Shown: in pieces, positions 22,288 through 35,097 of the stretch
Position numbering within the stretch: position 1 is the stretch's first letter
How the letters are laid out: every line of letters starts with the position of its first letter
NCBI GenBank assembly: GCA_025677815.1
Contig: JAIXMP010000020.1
Coordinates: 620,001-684,000 of the forward strand
Direction of reading: 5' to 3'
Source of the DNA: Phascolomyces articulosus
Taxonomy: Eukaryota > Mucoromycota > Mucoromycetes > Mucorales > Lichtheimiaceae
DNA length: 64,000 nucleotides
The notes under the pieces: model-generated
Database searches by the model: none
What the model saw: only the letters and a program-made list of their open reading frames with translations
What the model was told of the DNA's origin: nothing
Program-made: the position numbers and the translations under genes

Positions 22288-22405
22288 TAACAGCTGTCTG
22301 CCGATAAACTGAACCTCAGCAAAATAACTCAGCTGTAGAAGCAGGATTTTTTTTTTTGAAAGTTTCCTTGTCTCCCCCTCTCCGCGTATAATAGTTTAAA
22401 TTGAC

Positions 22406-25400
22406 ATGGCAGCGATCACTTCTGGAAGAGACGACTTTGATTCCATTTCAGAGGTAACATAAATATGGATAAAGAAACAACAACTATTGATTATCCGTAG
22501 ATCATAGAAATTAACCCCATGCGGATATAAACTTTAGGGTTGTTTTTTAATTTTACCTCAGGCACAAACTACTCAATCGAAATCAAAGATTGGTCAAAAA
22601 CGCAAACGAACGACTAGAAAGAGTAAATCGAACAATCCTTCATTCCTATGCAAAAAAATATAATTTTCCAATGCCAACAAAAAAAAACCATGATTATTCA
22701 CCATCGTGTTTTTTTTAAAAAAAAAATAGTTCAAGGCAAAGTAGCACGCCGTCATGTCGATGAAGAACACCATATACCCTATCAAGGATTTGAACAACTC
22801 TTTGATAATGAAGAATCGATTGAATGTATGAAGTTACGAAAGGCTGGATACGAAGAAGCTTGGGCAAAAACAGAAACCATCATCAATGTAAGATATATAT
22901 ATATATATATATTTACCATGTATGGGGACGATATAGGAATCATAGACTAAAATTTTGTTATCAATGGGATTGAAGGATATACTGTTGGATATGAATCGAA
23001 CAACATTAGATAAAATTACATTATTTGTTGAAACTTCTCAAAATAGCGCTTCTGAAGGGTAAGAAGGAAAAGAAAATTAAGTTCTTAATGTATATATTCA
23101 TCCATCATGATCCCTTATTTTGTTTTTGTTTTTTATTTCCTATATATAGAATGGTCCATTTACCATTTCATGAAATACCCACAGGTCTTGTTTTTGCTGG
23201 TAACGTATTGGATGATGTGATGGAAAGAAGAGAAAGAAAGAAAAGAAGGGAATGGGAAAAAAATATCTGGTTCAATTAATGATTTATGCTGGGAAAAAAA
23301 AATAGGTATCAATACACCAGATCACAGCACCCAATTCAAGCAAATCGCAAACAAATTATCTGAAAACAATAATAACTTTGTGGCGTTATTACAATCCAAA
23401 GATTGTAATAATTTGAAAAATATGATGAAGACAATGATTGAACAATACTTATCTATTGAAATCGAATCGATGGAAACAAATAAACAACAACAAAAGGATA
23501 ATAAGAACGATGATGACGAAGAAATAGACGATGATGAAATGAATGATGACGATGAGGTAATAATAACTTCTGAATCTTGAAAATACACAAACAAACAAAA
23601 AAGAAGAAATTGTGGAAGAAAGTGGGAATTCACATGTATGGACTACTGTGTGTATCTATCTATATACACCTATCTTAGGAGATCACAACATCATCCACTC
23701 ATTTAGGCAATACAACAACATTCGAAATCAACAACGCGAAATTAAAAAAAGCATCTAAACTCCCAGCTTATGATATGCAAATTCTTGAAGCTTGGTATCG
23801 ACACGTGACTCAAAAAAACAATGCAAGACCTAATTTGGTGGTTGTTTTACAAGATTTAGAATCATTTGAAGCTAACATGCTTCGAGATTTCATTACTATT
23901 TGCAGGTAACTTTTTTAATATTATATTTATTATATTAGAAAAAAAAGAAGGGAAGGAATATATATATATAAGGGAGCATCAAGTGAAATCATAAAAAAAA
24001 GGGGAAGAAGGAGAGAATGTAATATAAAACTAAATATGACGATGATGATGATTTATATATATGTTTATCTTTATAAAAAAAAGTGAATATCGGTTAAGAA
24101 TACCTATTGTTTTTATTATGGGCATTGCGACATCAACTGAAATCCTGCATCAATCCCTCACCAAAGCAACCATTGGATTGCTCCGTATTGAGAAATTCTG
24201 GCTGGAGCAAAGTGATGTATGGTTTAATAGAGTATTGGAAACTGTAAGTATGATTCACACACATCAGTGCTCTATTTTCTTTCAATTCGTATATTTAAAT
24301 GTATATAAAAGAGGGAGGTAAAAATTAAAGTTTGGGTGGGAGAGAGAAAGATAGATAAAGGGAATGAAATGATACACAGGATTGCGCAATTCTTTTTTTT
24401 TTTGGGGGGGAGGGAGAGAGAGAGTATGCGCGTGTCATTACATATATTGTTATGAATGATTTAGAAAATAGAGAAAATAATAATATTATATTAAAATGAT
24501 CTCTCTCTCTCACAGGTCTTTATTGATTCAGACCATACACTCAAATTTGGTGCAAGGCCGTACAAATTCTTATTAGATCATTTTTATCTTTATGATTTCT
24601 CTATGGGTCGAGCCACCGCTAGTTTAAAGGTAACCAAAAACAGAAATAAAACCATAAGGATTTTGGGATATTTTAAATTTTTGGATTTTTTGGGTGGCCA
24701 GAAGACAATTTGATTTAGATCGAAAAAAAAATAGGAGAGAATGAGAGAATGAGAGAAAACAAAAAATTGACAAATGCATATCTATAAATTCATATGATGT
24801 TATGATTTATTATATAGTATGCATTGATGCACCATTACTATGGCAATCCACTTTCGATCTTTACACCATTACTAGGTAAAACTGAACCAGAGATTCGTAG
24901 CACATTAAAAGAATGGTACGACACTAGAGTGATCAATGAACATCATATCACTAGTCTCCGTATGTTATCATCTTTTCGTATGCACGTGGATACGATTGCC
25001 GATCATGACCCACAGCTTGCCCTGAGACTCCTTGACGACGATGCATTCTTGATGACAGATGTATTGGTGGATTTCATTCAAGGGCTAAAGCGCTATCAAC
25101 ACGAGTTTCAATATGGGATCGAACTTGTGCGTGCCTTGCAAGATCAATTTGCTAATACCAGTGTGGGTATGAGAAAATCCAAACGCATGTTATTATTGGC
25201 GGCGCTCGAATCTACATCCACAGGTGGTTTAACCAACAGTGAAATTATTTTGTGGCCTACCAGTCTTGTACGTAAATTGGATCCTGTTGGTTTGGACCGG
25301 TTAGTGCACCAACGATTCCAACCTGTCGTTGAACGGTTTGGATATTCATTACCTCGAGATTGGAATGAACGCCTGCAGATGTTATTAGGGGTGGATGAAG

Positions 25401-26533
25401 CTTACCAACAAAAGGTTGAACATCGGTTAGCTGGTATGGTTTTACCTGATGAAGAAAGACGAAGGACGGAGACGGCAAAAAAAGTTCAGATAGAATCAAT
25501 GGATCATCTTAAACATGTTGGCACTGATAAGACAAAGATAGCGATTGAAATCGCGGATTGGATCAGTGATACATTAAAGTAAGTGAATATTCATAAAAAA
25601 AACGAGGTTTTTTTTCTTATCAATAGGATACATCTGTCTTAATAGAAAAATAGAAATATGAATGGCAAAAAGATTAAGCAAAATATAAAATAGGAGTTAT
25701 CTTCGATCTTATACCACTGTGCCTATGTACGAGTTAGTATATTATACAAGTGCTAAACTGCACGAAAAGGTAAAGAAAAAAAGAAGGTTTTCTTTTTATA
25801 TCTATCTAATGATATATAATTGCGGAGAATTTGGGGGAGGAAAAGTGGATGAAAAAAAAGGGGGGAAGATGGAGTACAAGGGTGAGGATCGAGAGAGATA
25901 ACAGAAATCTATATTATTGTTTGATAAACTTATTTCTTTGACTTATAAATTATTTTTCCACTCATATCTAAAACGTATTGATGATGACTACTACTTAATA
26001 ACTTTATCAAATAGTCCTTTTCAGCACAACCTCGAGCTGCTATTCAAACAGGACTTGGACAATCTTATCATTACCTCAATTGTACGTGTTGCACTGGCAA
26101 GAACAAACATCAGATATTACCATCCGAACATGACACGTGTATTTTGTATAAACTGTACTTGGAATGTGGTCGAATGATTAACTTGTTTGACTGGTTCGTG
26201 GCGTTTGGTTATGTTCTTGAAAGAGAAAAAAGGAGCGAACCTTTGAATGAAAAAGAAGTACAGTAAGTTTGTTAAAATGTTTGGGGGGAGGATGAAAAGG
26301 ATGGAAAGGAAAATTATAACTTTTATTTTTTTTTTGATCAATTCCATCAATTTTTTGTTATACAATTTTGGAATTGACAAGAAAAAAAAAATTAACTCTT
26401 TTTTTTTCTTTTTTATTGTTTCACCAGAGCACGGTTCGTTCGATCAGTAGCAGAACTTCAATTTTTAGGTCTTATCAAACCAACTCAGCGTAAAACAGAT
26501 CATGTTCAAAGATTAACTTGGTCTAATATGTAA
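22406..26533 (+). CDS. ORC3: Origin recognition complex subunit 3
   Basis: Many-exon plus-strand gene. Exon 1 (22406-22453, [16 protein letters not shown]) is followed by a basic N-terminal part ([12 protein letters not shown]) and [20 protein letters not shown]. Later exons give [33 protein letters not shown], an acidic insert (about 23500-23560), then [75 protein letters not shown] and a helical middle part ending [10 protein letters not shown]-terminal exons give [20 protein letters not shown] and [20 protein letters not shown], ending LTWSNM before TAA at 26531. The VVLQDLESF and FIMGIATS blocks are characteristic of the degenerate AAA-like domain of Orc3, and the ending is its winged helix. 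It works with Orc1-6 in the nucleus to license replication origins. The LINE at 22274 ends only 131 bp before the start codon. Exact intron borders in the N-terminus are inferred. Confidence 0.9.
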
Positions 26534-26930
26534 ATATACATTATCTTTTTTTCCATGATCTTCCCTCCATTTGCATTTTTAGCATAAATCCTACTTATAA
26601 TAAAATAAAATGAAACCGGTTTTTCATTTTCTATAATTATCATCCTTGTAGAAAATAGTATGGAGGAATTTGCATTGAATGAATGGGAGTGAAAATGGCA
26701 TAGAACATTTGTTAACTATTAGAAACAAGGGAGATGTAATATCATTCGGCCGGATGTACGGAAGAAAAATAGATAACAGGTTTTGTGGTGGTTCAGAGAA
26801 GAGAATAGAAGATGGGGGGGATGCAAAGCAGTATAGTCATTATCATCATGGAATAAAATAAAATCCAGTTCATTACATGATTTGCATGTAATATGTAATA
26901 TATTTATTATTCTTCTTCTTTTTATTCTTA
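26534..26930. other. Intergenic between convergent ORC3 and QNG1
   Basis: 3' flanks of both genes, with AATAAAA-type signals on both strands. No gene seen. Confidence 0.5.
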
Positions 26931-29398
26931 TTAATAAAAGATACTTCGAGTACGATGAATAGGTATCGTCATTTGATCTTGTAATTCTTTAGCAGTATCC
27001 CAAATATAAAAATCGATTAAAATGGCATTCACATTCAATGTTGGATCGATTTCTTTCATACGACGCAACATGAGCTCAACAGCCCATATAGAATTCCCTC
27101 GAATCTCGATCTCTTCTCGTGATCCAGAAGGTAATAATACTTGTTTTTCAAGTTTTGTCATAAGGTCATTGGAATAACGTAAAATACCTAATGAATAGAG
27201 TGCCTAAATAGAATAAAATAAAATTAGTAAACAATGATGTAAGAAAGATTGGGTCCCCTCTCTTTTTGACCACCACCCCCAAAAGCTTTCTTCTCTTTGT
27301 TGTCATATTTTCTGTGCATATAATGCTATTGTTTTTTTTTACCTGCGGGACACTTTGTATGTTATGTATATAATAAAAAAAAGAATATAAATAAAAATAT
27401 AAACAATTGAATAATAATGAAAAAATATTTATAGCAGTAAATGATCTCATATTACATTTCGAACCAAAAAAAAAATCTTTTTTTTTACCGATAATCTGCA
27501 AACATGGTAATAGAATCAATATCATGAAATGTACCATATCCTTGACCGTCAAAACATGCCCTAATGAATGATGAACGTAATTCATTTATTATTATATTAT
27601 ATATTTAAGGAGATTTGGGGATGTGTGATGAGATCCAACATCCTAACTACTGGTTGTATATATAGAATATTCTTAACTTACCATATATCGGCAATCAATA
27701 TTTGAGCACGTTTGAGAATAGCCACTGTGGGTAATATCAAGTTTAAAACAACAACAAATACAACAATAAATTAGTAAAATAAGGTTATTTTTATGTGAAA
27801 ATACGTGTCTTTTTTTCCCTCTTTTCTTTTGTTGTTATTAACTATTTTCTTTATACATACATATACATGATGATGCATTTTAGATACTTTAGTAATTTAC
27901 ATAATAGGAGAAAATATCATCATCAACATCATGTATATGTATATATAAATATAAATAAATAAAAATAAAAAAAAGGAGCAAGAGGAGAAGTAGATATAAT
28001 AAGAATGGGATTCCACATTCATATCTACATATACCACATTCATAACCCATACATAATATGTCGTTTATTTTTTACCTTGACGCCCTTCAAAAGAATGGAT
28101 ATCACGGAAAGACGGGAAATGTTGAGTCAGGAGTAGTAATAGAGCCGAAGCGGACTGATGCGCTTGTCGGATACAGTTAACAAATGAACCGTCAAATTTC
28201 TAATATTACAAAGCAAAAATAAAAAAACGTTGTATTTTTAATTATTACACTATTTTCAACAAAGTTTATTTTTTTGGTTATTTGTTTGTTTGTTACGAAT
28301 AGGTGGATTTTTTTTTGGTCATCCTTTTTTTTTTCTGGGACATTTTCCAATTCAATGGATTAAAGTTTAGGAATTATTCAAAAAAAAAAAGGTCATGTCA
28401 TGTAATACGTCGTATAAGATAGGATGAAAATGGGGGAGGAGTCCAGAAATATCTAAATCGTCTCATGATATTTTTTTTATTATTATTATAACAGTATAGC
28501 TATGTAAACATTTACCTCAAGTAACACTTTACCCGCTTCACGCATGACGGCTTTACGTTGGTCCAATAACGGGATAGATTCTTGTGTATCAGATTTAAAA
28601 ATGGATTCCAAGGCTTCGTCATTGGCGGTTGCGTAATAAGCAGGATCAGTGACGGGGATACCTTGTTCCAATGCACGATTAATGGCTGCACAAAGGGACC
28701 AATACCCTGTATACGATGTGCGATGATGTTGGATTGTATAACGTTCTGGATGGGGTTGACATTTATCCGAACTATCTAAATCACTCCAAAATGAAAAGTT
28801 TAAAATATCCACGAGAAAAATCCTATATAATTATATAGATGCAATGGCCACAATAACGTATATATATACATTATATACATGTACATGTTTGTATGGTTTG
28901 TGTGTGTGAATAAATAATTCCATGTGGACATGATTCCCCTTGTAATAGTAACACAACATCATACACGCGCGGGTACGTGTCTTTTTTTTTTTTGTGATAT
29001 TATCCTTATAAGTTTATCTTATCCATATATTACCAATCCACTGTACTGGCATCTAAAGTTTTAGGTTGAAGTTCGTGTTCATTCCATGTTTTTGTACTGT
29101 AGTGACGTTGTTTCATATTTTTCATCGTCTATTATATATTGTTTGTTATTTTACGTTATTTAGAATAGAAATAGAATATATATATAACTTACAGTGCGAG
29201 CTGCTTGATCAATCGCGTCCAGTGGAATGTGAACATGAGTACTATTCTAAATTGTTTTTTTTTCAATGGAATGACATGGTCATTAAATAAATATATATAT
29301 AATATATAATAAAGTACATATTTTTTATTTTGGTTTAGTACCTGAGAAATATGCTGAGCACTTTCAAGTACGTTGATATCACTTTTGCTATAACCCAT
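26931..29398 (-). CDS. QNG1: Queuosine 5'-phosphate N-glycosylase/hydrolase (queuosine salvage, DUF2419)
   Basis: Minus-strand gene of about nine short exons starting MGYSKSDINVLESAQHISQ at 29398. Exons give STHVHIPLDAIDQAART, HYSTKTWNEHELQPKTLDAS, VDILNFSFWSDLDSSDKCQP, YTGYWSLCAAINRALEQGIP, KFDGSFVNCIRQAHQSASAL, QHFPSFRDIHSFEGRQ, LKRAQILIADIWACFDGQGY, FHDIDSITMFADYR, a 10-nt micro-exon supplying the conserved VPQ, ALYSLGILRYSNDLMTKLEK, and end TIPIHRTRSIFY. The DILNFSFWSD and ADYRVPQ blocks are hallmarks of the family, which releases queuine from queuosine 5'-phosphate so that the base can be reinserted into tRNA anticodons. Fungi do not make queuine, so this is salvage from bacteria or diet. 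The gene is convergent with ORC3. Confidence 0.9.
27343..27352 (-). other. QNG1: 10-nt micro-exon of QNG1
   Basis: TGTCCCGCAG on the minus strand, preceded by AG and followed by GT. It completes the split Arg codon (CG+T) and encodes Val-Pro-Gln. This restores DYRVPQALYSLG between the exon ending at 27489 and the one starting at 27203. Flanking introns are 136 and 139 nt. Confidence 0.75.
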
Positions 29399-30684
29399 CC
29401 TTATAAGTTATGTATATCTATGTGAGGGTTTACGTGGGTTACTTTTGGGGGATTTCGTTTTTTTTTTTGTTTTTATCACTCAGTCGCAAAATTAACTCAA
29501 AAAAAAATCGATTGGCTTTTTCGATTTGTTACATTGATTGGATTACATCAGTCAGGTTTCTGTGTTTATAATCTTTTTTTTTGGGACAGGTGTTTCAAAA
29601 AAGCAAGTCCAAAAGTACGTGGGTGTTCTGGGGTAACACAAGAGCATTGACACAAAAAAAAAGGATACAGATGCCACGTGGGGAACATGTTTAAATGTCA
29701 GTTGAGGGTTTGGGTAAAGATGTGTGTAATAAAGTATATAAGTATATAGTAATAAGGAATAGACTCAGCACTTAGACGATATATAATCTATATCTCTTTT
29801 CTTATCTGTATATTTCGAAAAAGGTAAAAAGTACAAATAAACCATATAAAAAAAGAAAAAAGAGATTCGGAAAAAATAATAATAATAAATTCCATCATTA
29901 TCCAACCTTCTTTCTCATAAGCGGAGAGAGAGAGAGAGCGTATCACTTTTCTTCTTGTTCTTCTTCTTTTTTGTTCACCGGATAAGCCCAAAAAATAGAA
30001 GGAAAGGAAAAGATCTACTCTTTTTTTTTTTTTGAGCCATTTTTAAGATCGACTCATCTTTTTACTATGTTTAACTAAATGACTCGTGTATTATAGCGAG
30101 TAGTATATAAGTTATACAAAGATGAGCGGAGCGCGCTTAAGTTCACTCAAATCACTTATATATAGAAAATGCAATCCGTTAAAATAAATGCAAATGATGT
30201 ATAAAAATTATAATAAAATGCGCGCGCAAAACACATTGCTCTGGTTAGATCTTGTTATATAATTCCACACTATTTTTACGTCATTTAGACTTTTTTTTTG
30301 TGTATGATTTGCTCGGGATATTGTGTGACTTGAAAAGGTTGTTGTGTTCATGTTTTTTTATAACAAGATTTACGGATGTACTGTATTGATTTTTTTTTCC
30401 TATTATTTTGTGTTCCCCCCATTTTTTATTTTTGCACACTTTAAAAGTTTCGGTTTTTGTTGAATGTAATTTTTAATTTCGTTTGCCATGAATTTACGAC
30501 TGGGGGAAACACACATTAATAATGACTCAACATCATTATTGTTGGCTGACTAGTTGCAGTTAGGGTATTAGTGGAGGACTATAATATGAAAAGATACTCG
30601 ATGCGTTTAAATGAAGGTGGCTGTTATATATATTTTATGAACATGATTCGTTAACACTATTACTGCAATGATCACCACAAGATG
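29399..30684. other. Intergenic region upstream of QNG1
   Basis: AT-rich with many poly-T runs; includes the QNG1 promoter. A GCGCGC-containing stretch near 30220 is the only GC-rich spot. No gene or RNA recognised. Confidence 0.4.
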
Positions 30685-30697
30685 TACATGGAGCGCC
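30685..30697. repeat. Target-site duplication (left) of LINE tail fragment
   Basis: TACATGGAGCGCC, 13 bp, repeated exactly at 30839-30851. Confidence 0.8.
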
Positions 30698-30838
30698 CTT
30701 AGCTTTTCCTCCTAAAGGGGGGTGGGTTTCAGCTGATGCTACATAGCTTTTATTCATACATAATATTACCGCAAAGAAACAACCCTATGCCTAGTAAGCC
30801 GCAGATCAATTTTAGTCTTCCACAAATAAATTTTAACC
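30698..30838 (+). mobile_element. 5'-truncated LINE copy (3' UTR only)
   Basis: 141 bp closely matching the 3' UTR of the LINE at 22119-22274. Shared parts include CTTAGCTTTTCCTCCTAAAG, TTTCAGCTGATGC, the CATACATAAT block, and the end CACAAATAAATTTTAACC against CACAATAATAAATATAAATTTTAATC in the long copy. Exact 13-bp duplications flank it. This is the expected product of target-primed reverse transcription that stopped early. It proves the 3' terminus of the family and that it inserts without a poly-A tail. Confidence 0.85.
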
Positions 30839-30851
30839 TACATGGAGCGCC
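30839..30851. repeat. Target-site duplication (right) of LINE tail fragment
   Basis: TACATGGAGCGCC, identical to 30685-30697. Confidence 0.8.
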
Positions 30852-31985
30852 GGTCATTATTGAACACTTAATCCAACTTGGAAACATCTTAAAAAAGGCC
30901 TACCCCAAAATCTTGATACTCGATCTCGTTTTCTACTGATACACTTAACAATGCTCCTGTGTATTGAAAGCGGAACCCCTTTACGTACAAATGAGAAACG
31001 ATGAAATGGTTTGATTCATTTCATTTAATTATACCTCCTTTTTTATACTTCTCATCATTTGATCCATATTTTTTTTCGTGCGAATAAGTAATTGATGATT
31101 CGTGATAATACTTTTTGTTATTCCTAAAGTCATCAAATAAAGGAATAAGTGAGTTATATGTTGTCTAGTTTATTACATACTAATAAGAAGAGAAAAATAG
31201 ATGCTGCAAATAGTATTCACAGAAATATTAGAAGATATTCATAATACTGTAAATTCCCTTTGGTAGAGAGCAACTTGTAAATAGAAGGGATCCATGAAAA
31301 TAAAAGATTCTATTTGGCTTACACCATCGTATTACCGTAACTGTTATCATAATCATTCTCAAAATGAGGACGACTCAATGCCAAATAATAAATGAAGACC
31401 TACTTTGTGTCACCATTGCGTGTTTAGGAGTATTAGATACATTACCTCTCCAAACTATCATTTAAGTGATTTATATCCTGGCACCCAACAAATGAGCAAT
31501 AATCCACTTTGGAATAATAATACTCATTGGATTATTTTTATTTTTTATTTTATTTTTACCTCCAAAAGATACCAAGACCAAAAGATATAAGTGAACGAAT
31601 TAATACAGGGTGAAACGGTGGTGGTTATTCGTTTCCCAATCATCATAAAATGCCTTTTCTGTTGTATTCATGATCGTATTCACTTGTTCTTCTTCGGATT
31701 TACTTTCCAGCAGTGATACAGATCAGTAAATTTAACATTTTACTTATTCATCGAAATGATAATAAAGACGCAGACCATGTAATAACAAAACATAGGGTAT
31801 AAAAATTATGAAACTCAAAATTGAAATTACAATGTGTGTAAATTCATGGTAGGTGAAATTGAAAATTCCGTTCAGCAAAACCGAAATTCTTTGTAACACA
31901 AAAATAAAAATGGGGGGAGGGGACACGAAATATTAGGAAAAAATATAAAATAGAATAAAATACGTATATCATCATCATCACCATT

Positions 31986-31995
<10 letters not shown>

Positions 31996-32022
<27 letters not shown>
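31996..32022. repeat. (AT)n microsatellite
   Basis: About 13 uninterrupted AT units. Confidence 0.8.
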
Positions 32023-32023
<1 letters not shown>

Positions 32024-32695
32024 CGTCTATCCACACTTAGTTGTGACATACACACATGTTCTCACACCACCTTCTTAAGCCACTCGCTCACTTCCGACCC
32101 GATACAATTTATTCAATCCTATTAATTTGTTTCAAATAACAATGAAAAAGAAAAAAGGGAAAAAAAAAGAGATTTTTTATTCATTTTACCTGGGTTTTGT
32201 CATATTATGTACATATATAAATTTTATATTACTGAATCTAGAAAAGCTTCTAAAAAATAAAATAAGCGGGAAACTTTTTTTTTTAGTTGGTAAAGCTGGG
32301 AATGTAAACCCAGGTATTGAACCCATTATTTTTTATATAGAAAGACTTGAAACTTATTGCGGGGTCTCTTTCTCTCGTTAATGTTGGTTTCAGGTAGCGG
32401 TAAAAGTCCTTCAAAAAATAGAACACTTTGGAAACTGAAGATGAAGTAATTGAAATTGTCGTTATTGGAAAGTTAAAGAGAAAAAGAAAAAAAAGGGGAG
32501 TCTATGTTATAGTGTAAACTTAACAACAACAAAAAAAAGATCGACAATCTATTTCCATTGGAAAACATGAATTCTGTCAAGTAAAAAAAAGATTAGGGGT
32601 TTACGACATATACATGATGATACATGACATGTTTAAAAAAGAAGATGTATATATAGAACGCCCCAGTTGGGCGCGAATTATTATATACGAATGCT

Positions 32696-32697
<2 letters not shown>

Positions 32698-32730
<33 letters not shown>
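32698..32730. repeat. (GTT)11 microsatellite
   Basis: Eleven perfect GTT units in non-coding sequence. Confidence 0.85.
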
Positions 32731-33013
32731 ATTTTTTGGCGCATTTTGAAGGTTATACTTTTACCTTTCTTCTTTATACATACGAGGAACATTGGTAACA
32801 CATTCTTTTCATAAAAATCAAAAAACTGGGTAAAATTATTTTATTGATGCTTGTGTAATCTATTCTAATCGTGTGAAAGTTACAGAAATGATATTATAAT
32901 ATAGAATTGGAGAAGAGATGTGGAATGCGATAATAAAAATGGCTGGTGCGCCCAATTTTTTTTTAACTTGATCTATTGAGTAGAAGTATACTTTACTTCT
33001 TTCCTCTTATACT

Positions 33014-33014
<1 letters not shown>

Positions 33015-33070
<56 letters not shown>
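33015..33070. repeat. (GAT)n microsatellite, about 18.7 units
   Basis: Perfect GAT repeat of 56 bases. It opens a fortuitous poly-Asp frame on the plus strand; no gene is supported around it. Confidence 0.9.
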
Positions 33071-33071
<1 letters not shown>

Positions 33072-33846
33072 GGAACTATTACATTTCCAGTTATTCCATT
33101 GCATAATTATGCAGTCTCCTTATATGCAAAATCGCCCTTGACTTTTTTCCCCTTTTTATTTTTATATGATGTTCTTTCTTGGCTCGTTTTTTTTCTTATA
33201 TCCATTGGGACGTTTTTCTTCTCATTCGATCACATTAATAATATAATGATAATATATAGATATATAGACATATATAAGAGATAGATAACCCCCATATTTC
33301 ATTTTCTTATTCTTCTTAACTTTATTCTTTTTTACAAGTTATCGTTTCTAAAGTTTAATGTTATTGAACTATTAAATAATAAATAAGAGAAACTGTTGAT
33401 GTTATGATTTGATCTTGAACGGAAAAGGAAAAAGGAGTCTATTTTGAAGGGCAAAACGGGATTTTCGTTTATATTAAAGTTATCGAATGGGATATTTTCA
33501 AAACGAAATAATGATAATGATTCTATAATCATATAGAGTTCTCTTTTTGATGATGATGATGATGATGAACTTTAGAAAAATAGAACACTTAATTCGTATA
33601 TATATAAAAAAAAGGGGGAGGGTTTGTATGGTTCTGATTCTTATAACGTTTATGTAGTAGTAATCATTATAATAGTTGAATATAGGAAAGGAGGTGGCTA
33701 ACAAGCTACTTTTGTTTTTTTTTTTTTTTTTGCTTCATTCGATGTGTTTCCAACACTATCTACTAAAATTCTTTTTTATCGTTCTATTTGAGATAATGAA
33801 ATTTAACCATCTTAAAGATGTTAATTCGAACGAATTATCTAATTTC

Positions 33847-33870
33847 ATTATTATTATTATTATTATTATT
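33847..33870. repeat. (ATT)8 microsatellite
   Basis: Eight perfect ATT-type units. Confidence 0.8.
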
Positions 33871-35022
33871 TGATTTGATTTGATTTTGATTGAATGGAAA
33901 TTAGATAGAATAGAATTCAAAAGAATTGTTTCAGTATCATTAGTTTCTTTCTGGATCAAAAAAAAGGGACTCGGTTTTTTCGGATCCAGGTGTTACCTGA
34001 CAACCATTTTTGGATTGGGGGGAAGGACAAAGTTTTTTTTTTGTGGACCTGAAAGAGAGTGTGGGGTGTATTTAGTATCATGGTTTTATTTTTTTTACTT
34101 TTATATATTATCTTTACAAATTTGAAAAAATATAAAATCATAGAAGTAAAGTATATATGTTCATTAAGATTGATGGAACGGAAGAATGATAATGCTGTTA
34201 TACGGGAAGGTCTACTTATGTTACGGGCAACTGCGGGGGGTGTGATGGTGGAGTAGAGTAGAGTATAATACTATTTGAATTGGCTCAACGGTTGTCGGCG
34301 CTTACATTAGGATTACCCCTTTTGGAACCACAAGAAGCTATCCGACTTGTGCGAATTTCCCCCCTTCCCGTGCTGGTTTTGCTGAGTTATTACCATTTTA
34401 AAAAAGAAGGGAATTACAATCTCCTACTTTTTTTTCGGGGAACAAGGTTGAGTTTTTTTTGGGGGTGAGAGAGTGAGGGAGAGAGTATAGAGTATTTTAT
34501 TATGATGATAATAATTTCAACATGGGGGGGAGGAAATGGGGGTGTGTTTATGATATTATTTTGGGGGGAGAGATAAGGAGTGAATTAGAGTGGGTGAATG
34601 GTTGGATTGGTTGGTGGATTGTTATGTGTTAGTGTAATAAAAAAAAAAAAGAAACTGTGGTATTTTATAAACTATTCACTCACTGTAAACTGTAAACTGT
34701 GTATGTGTGTGTGGTGTGGTGTTAGTTATAATAATGGATGAGAGAGGGAGTTTCTTTTTTTCTTTTTTTCACACTTTCAGTATAAAAAGAAGACAAAGAT
34801 CGGTTTCTTTTCCCTTTGATTTCTTTTTTTATTTTTTGTTTTCTTTTTTTTTTCTATTATTATTATTTTACACCTAATCATAATATCATAATAATTATAA
34901 GCTGGCGTAAAAAAGAAAAATACATCTACTTTTACACTTAACACATTACCCCCTCCTAATAGACTTAATCTATATAATCTATCCTTTCTTTTAACCCTTC
35001 TAATTTGCATTCATTTGCATTT

Positions 35023-35096
35023 TTGTTCCTTTCTTTTTTCTCTTTCTCTCTCACCCTTCTCTTTTTATCTATCTATTTATCTATCCTCTAATACGA
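35023..35096 (+). promoter_or_regulatory. Pyrimidine-rich leader of PMA1
   Basis: Almost pure C/T from about 35023 to 35087 (TTCCTTTCTTTTTTCTCTTT and onward), ending just before ATG at 35098. Such CT blocks mark core promoters or transcription starts of strongly expressed fungal genes; this role is inferred. Confidence 0.5.
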
Positions 35097-35097
35097 T

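Larger units (their letters stand above)
30852..35097. other. Long non-coding region upstream of PMA1
   Basis: 4.2 kb of AT-rich sequence with microsatellites (listed separately) and short, repeat-driven open frames only. 34180-34400 is somewhat more GC-rich and has two abutting short frames in different phases, which I could not assign. The last 75 bases before PMA1 are a strong pyrimidine tract (CT-rich leader), common ahead of highly expressed fungal genes. Confidence 0.45.

Noticed and set aside
32976..33284. Plus-strand frame encoding a run of Asp followed by a hydrophobic stretch
   Set aside because: The frame is opened by the (GAT)n microsatellite. The remainder is AT-rich sequence without motif, and there is no promoter-like context.
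34059..34468. Two abutting short frames (RLMERKNDNAVIREGLLMLR and RLSALTLGLPLLEPQEAIRL) in a GC-richer patch
   Set aside because: I briefly considered a membrane-protein relic of the Tvp38 type, but no conserved block could be matched and the frames are in different phases. Too weak to annotate.
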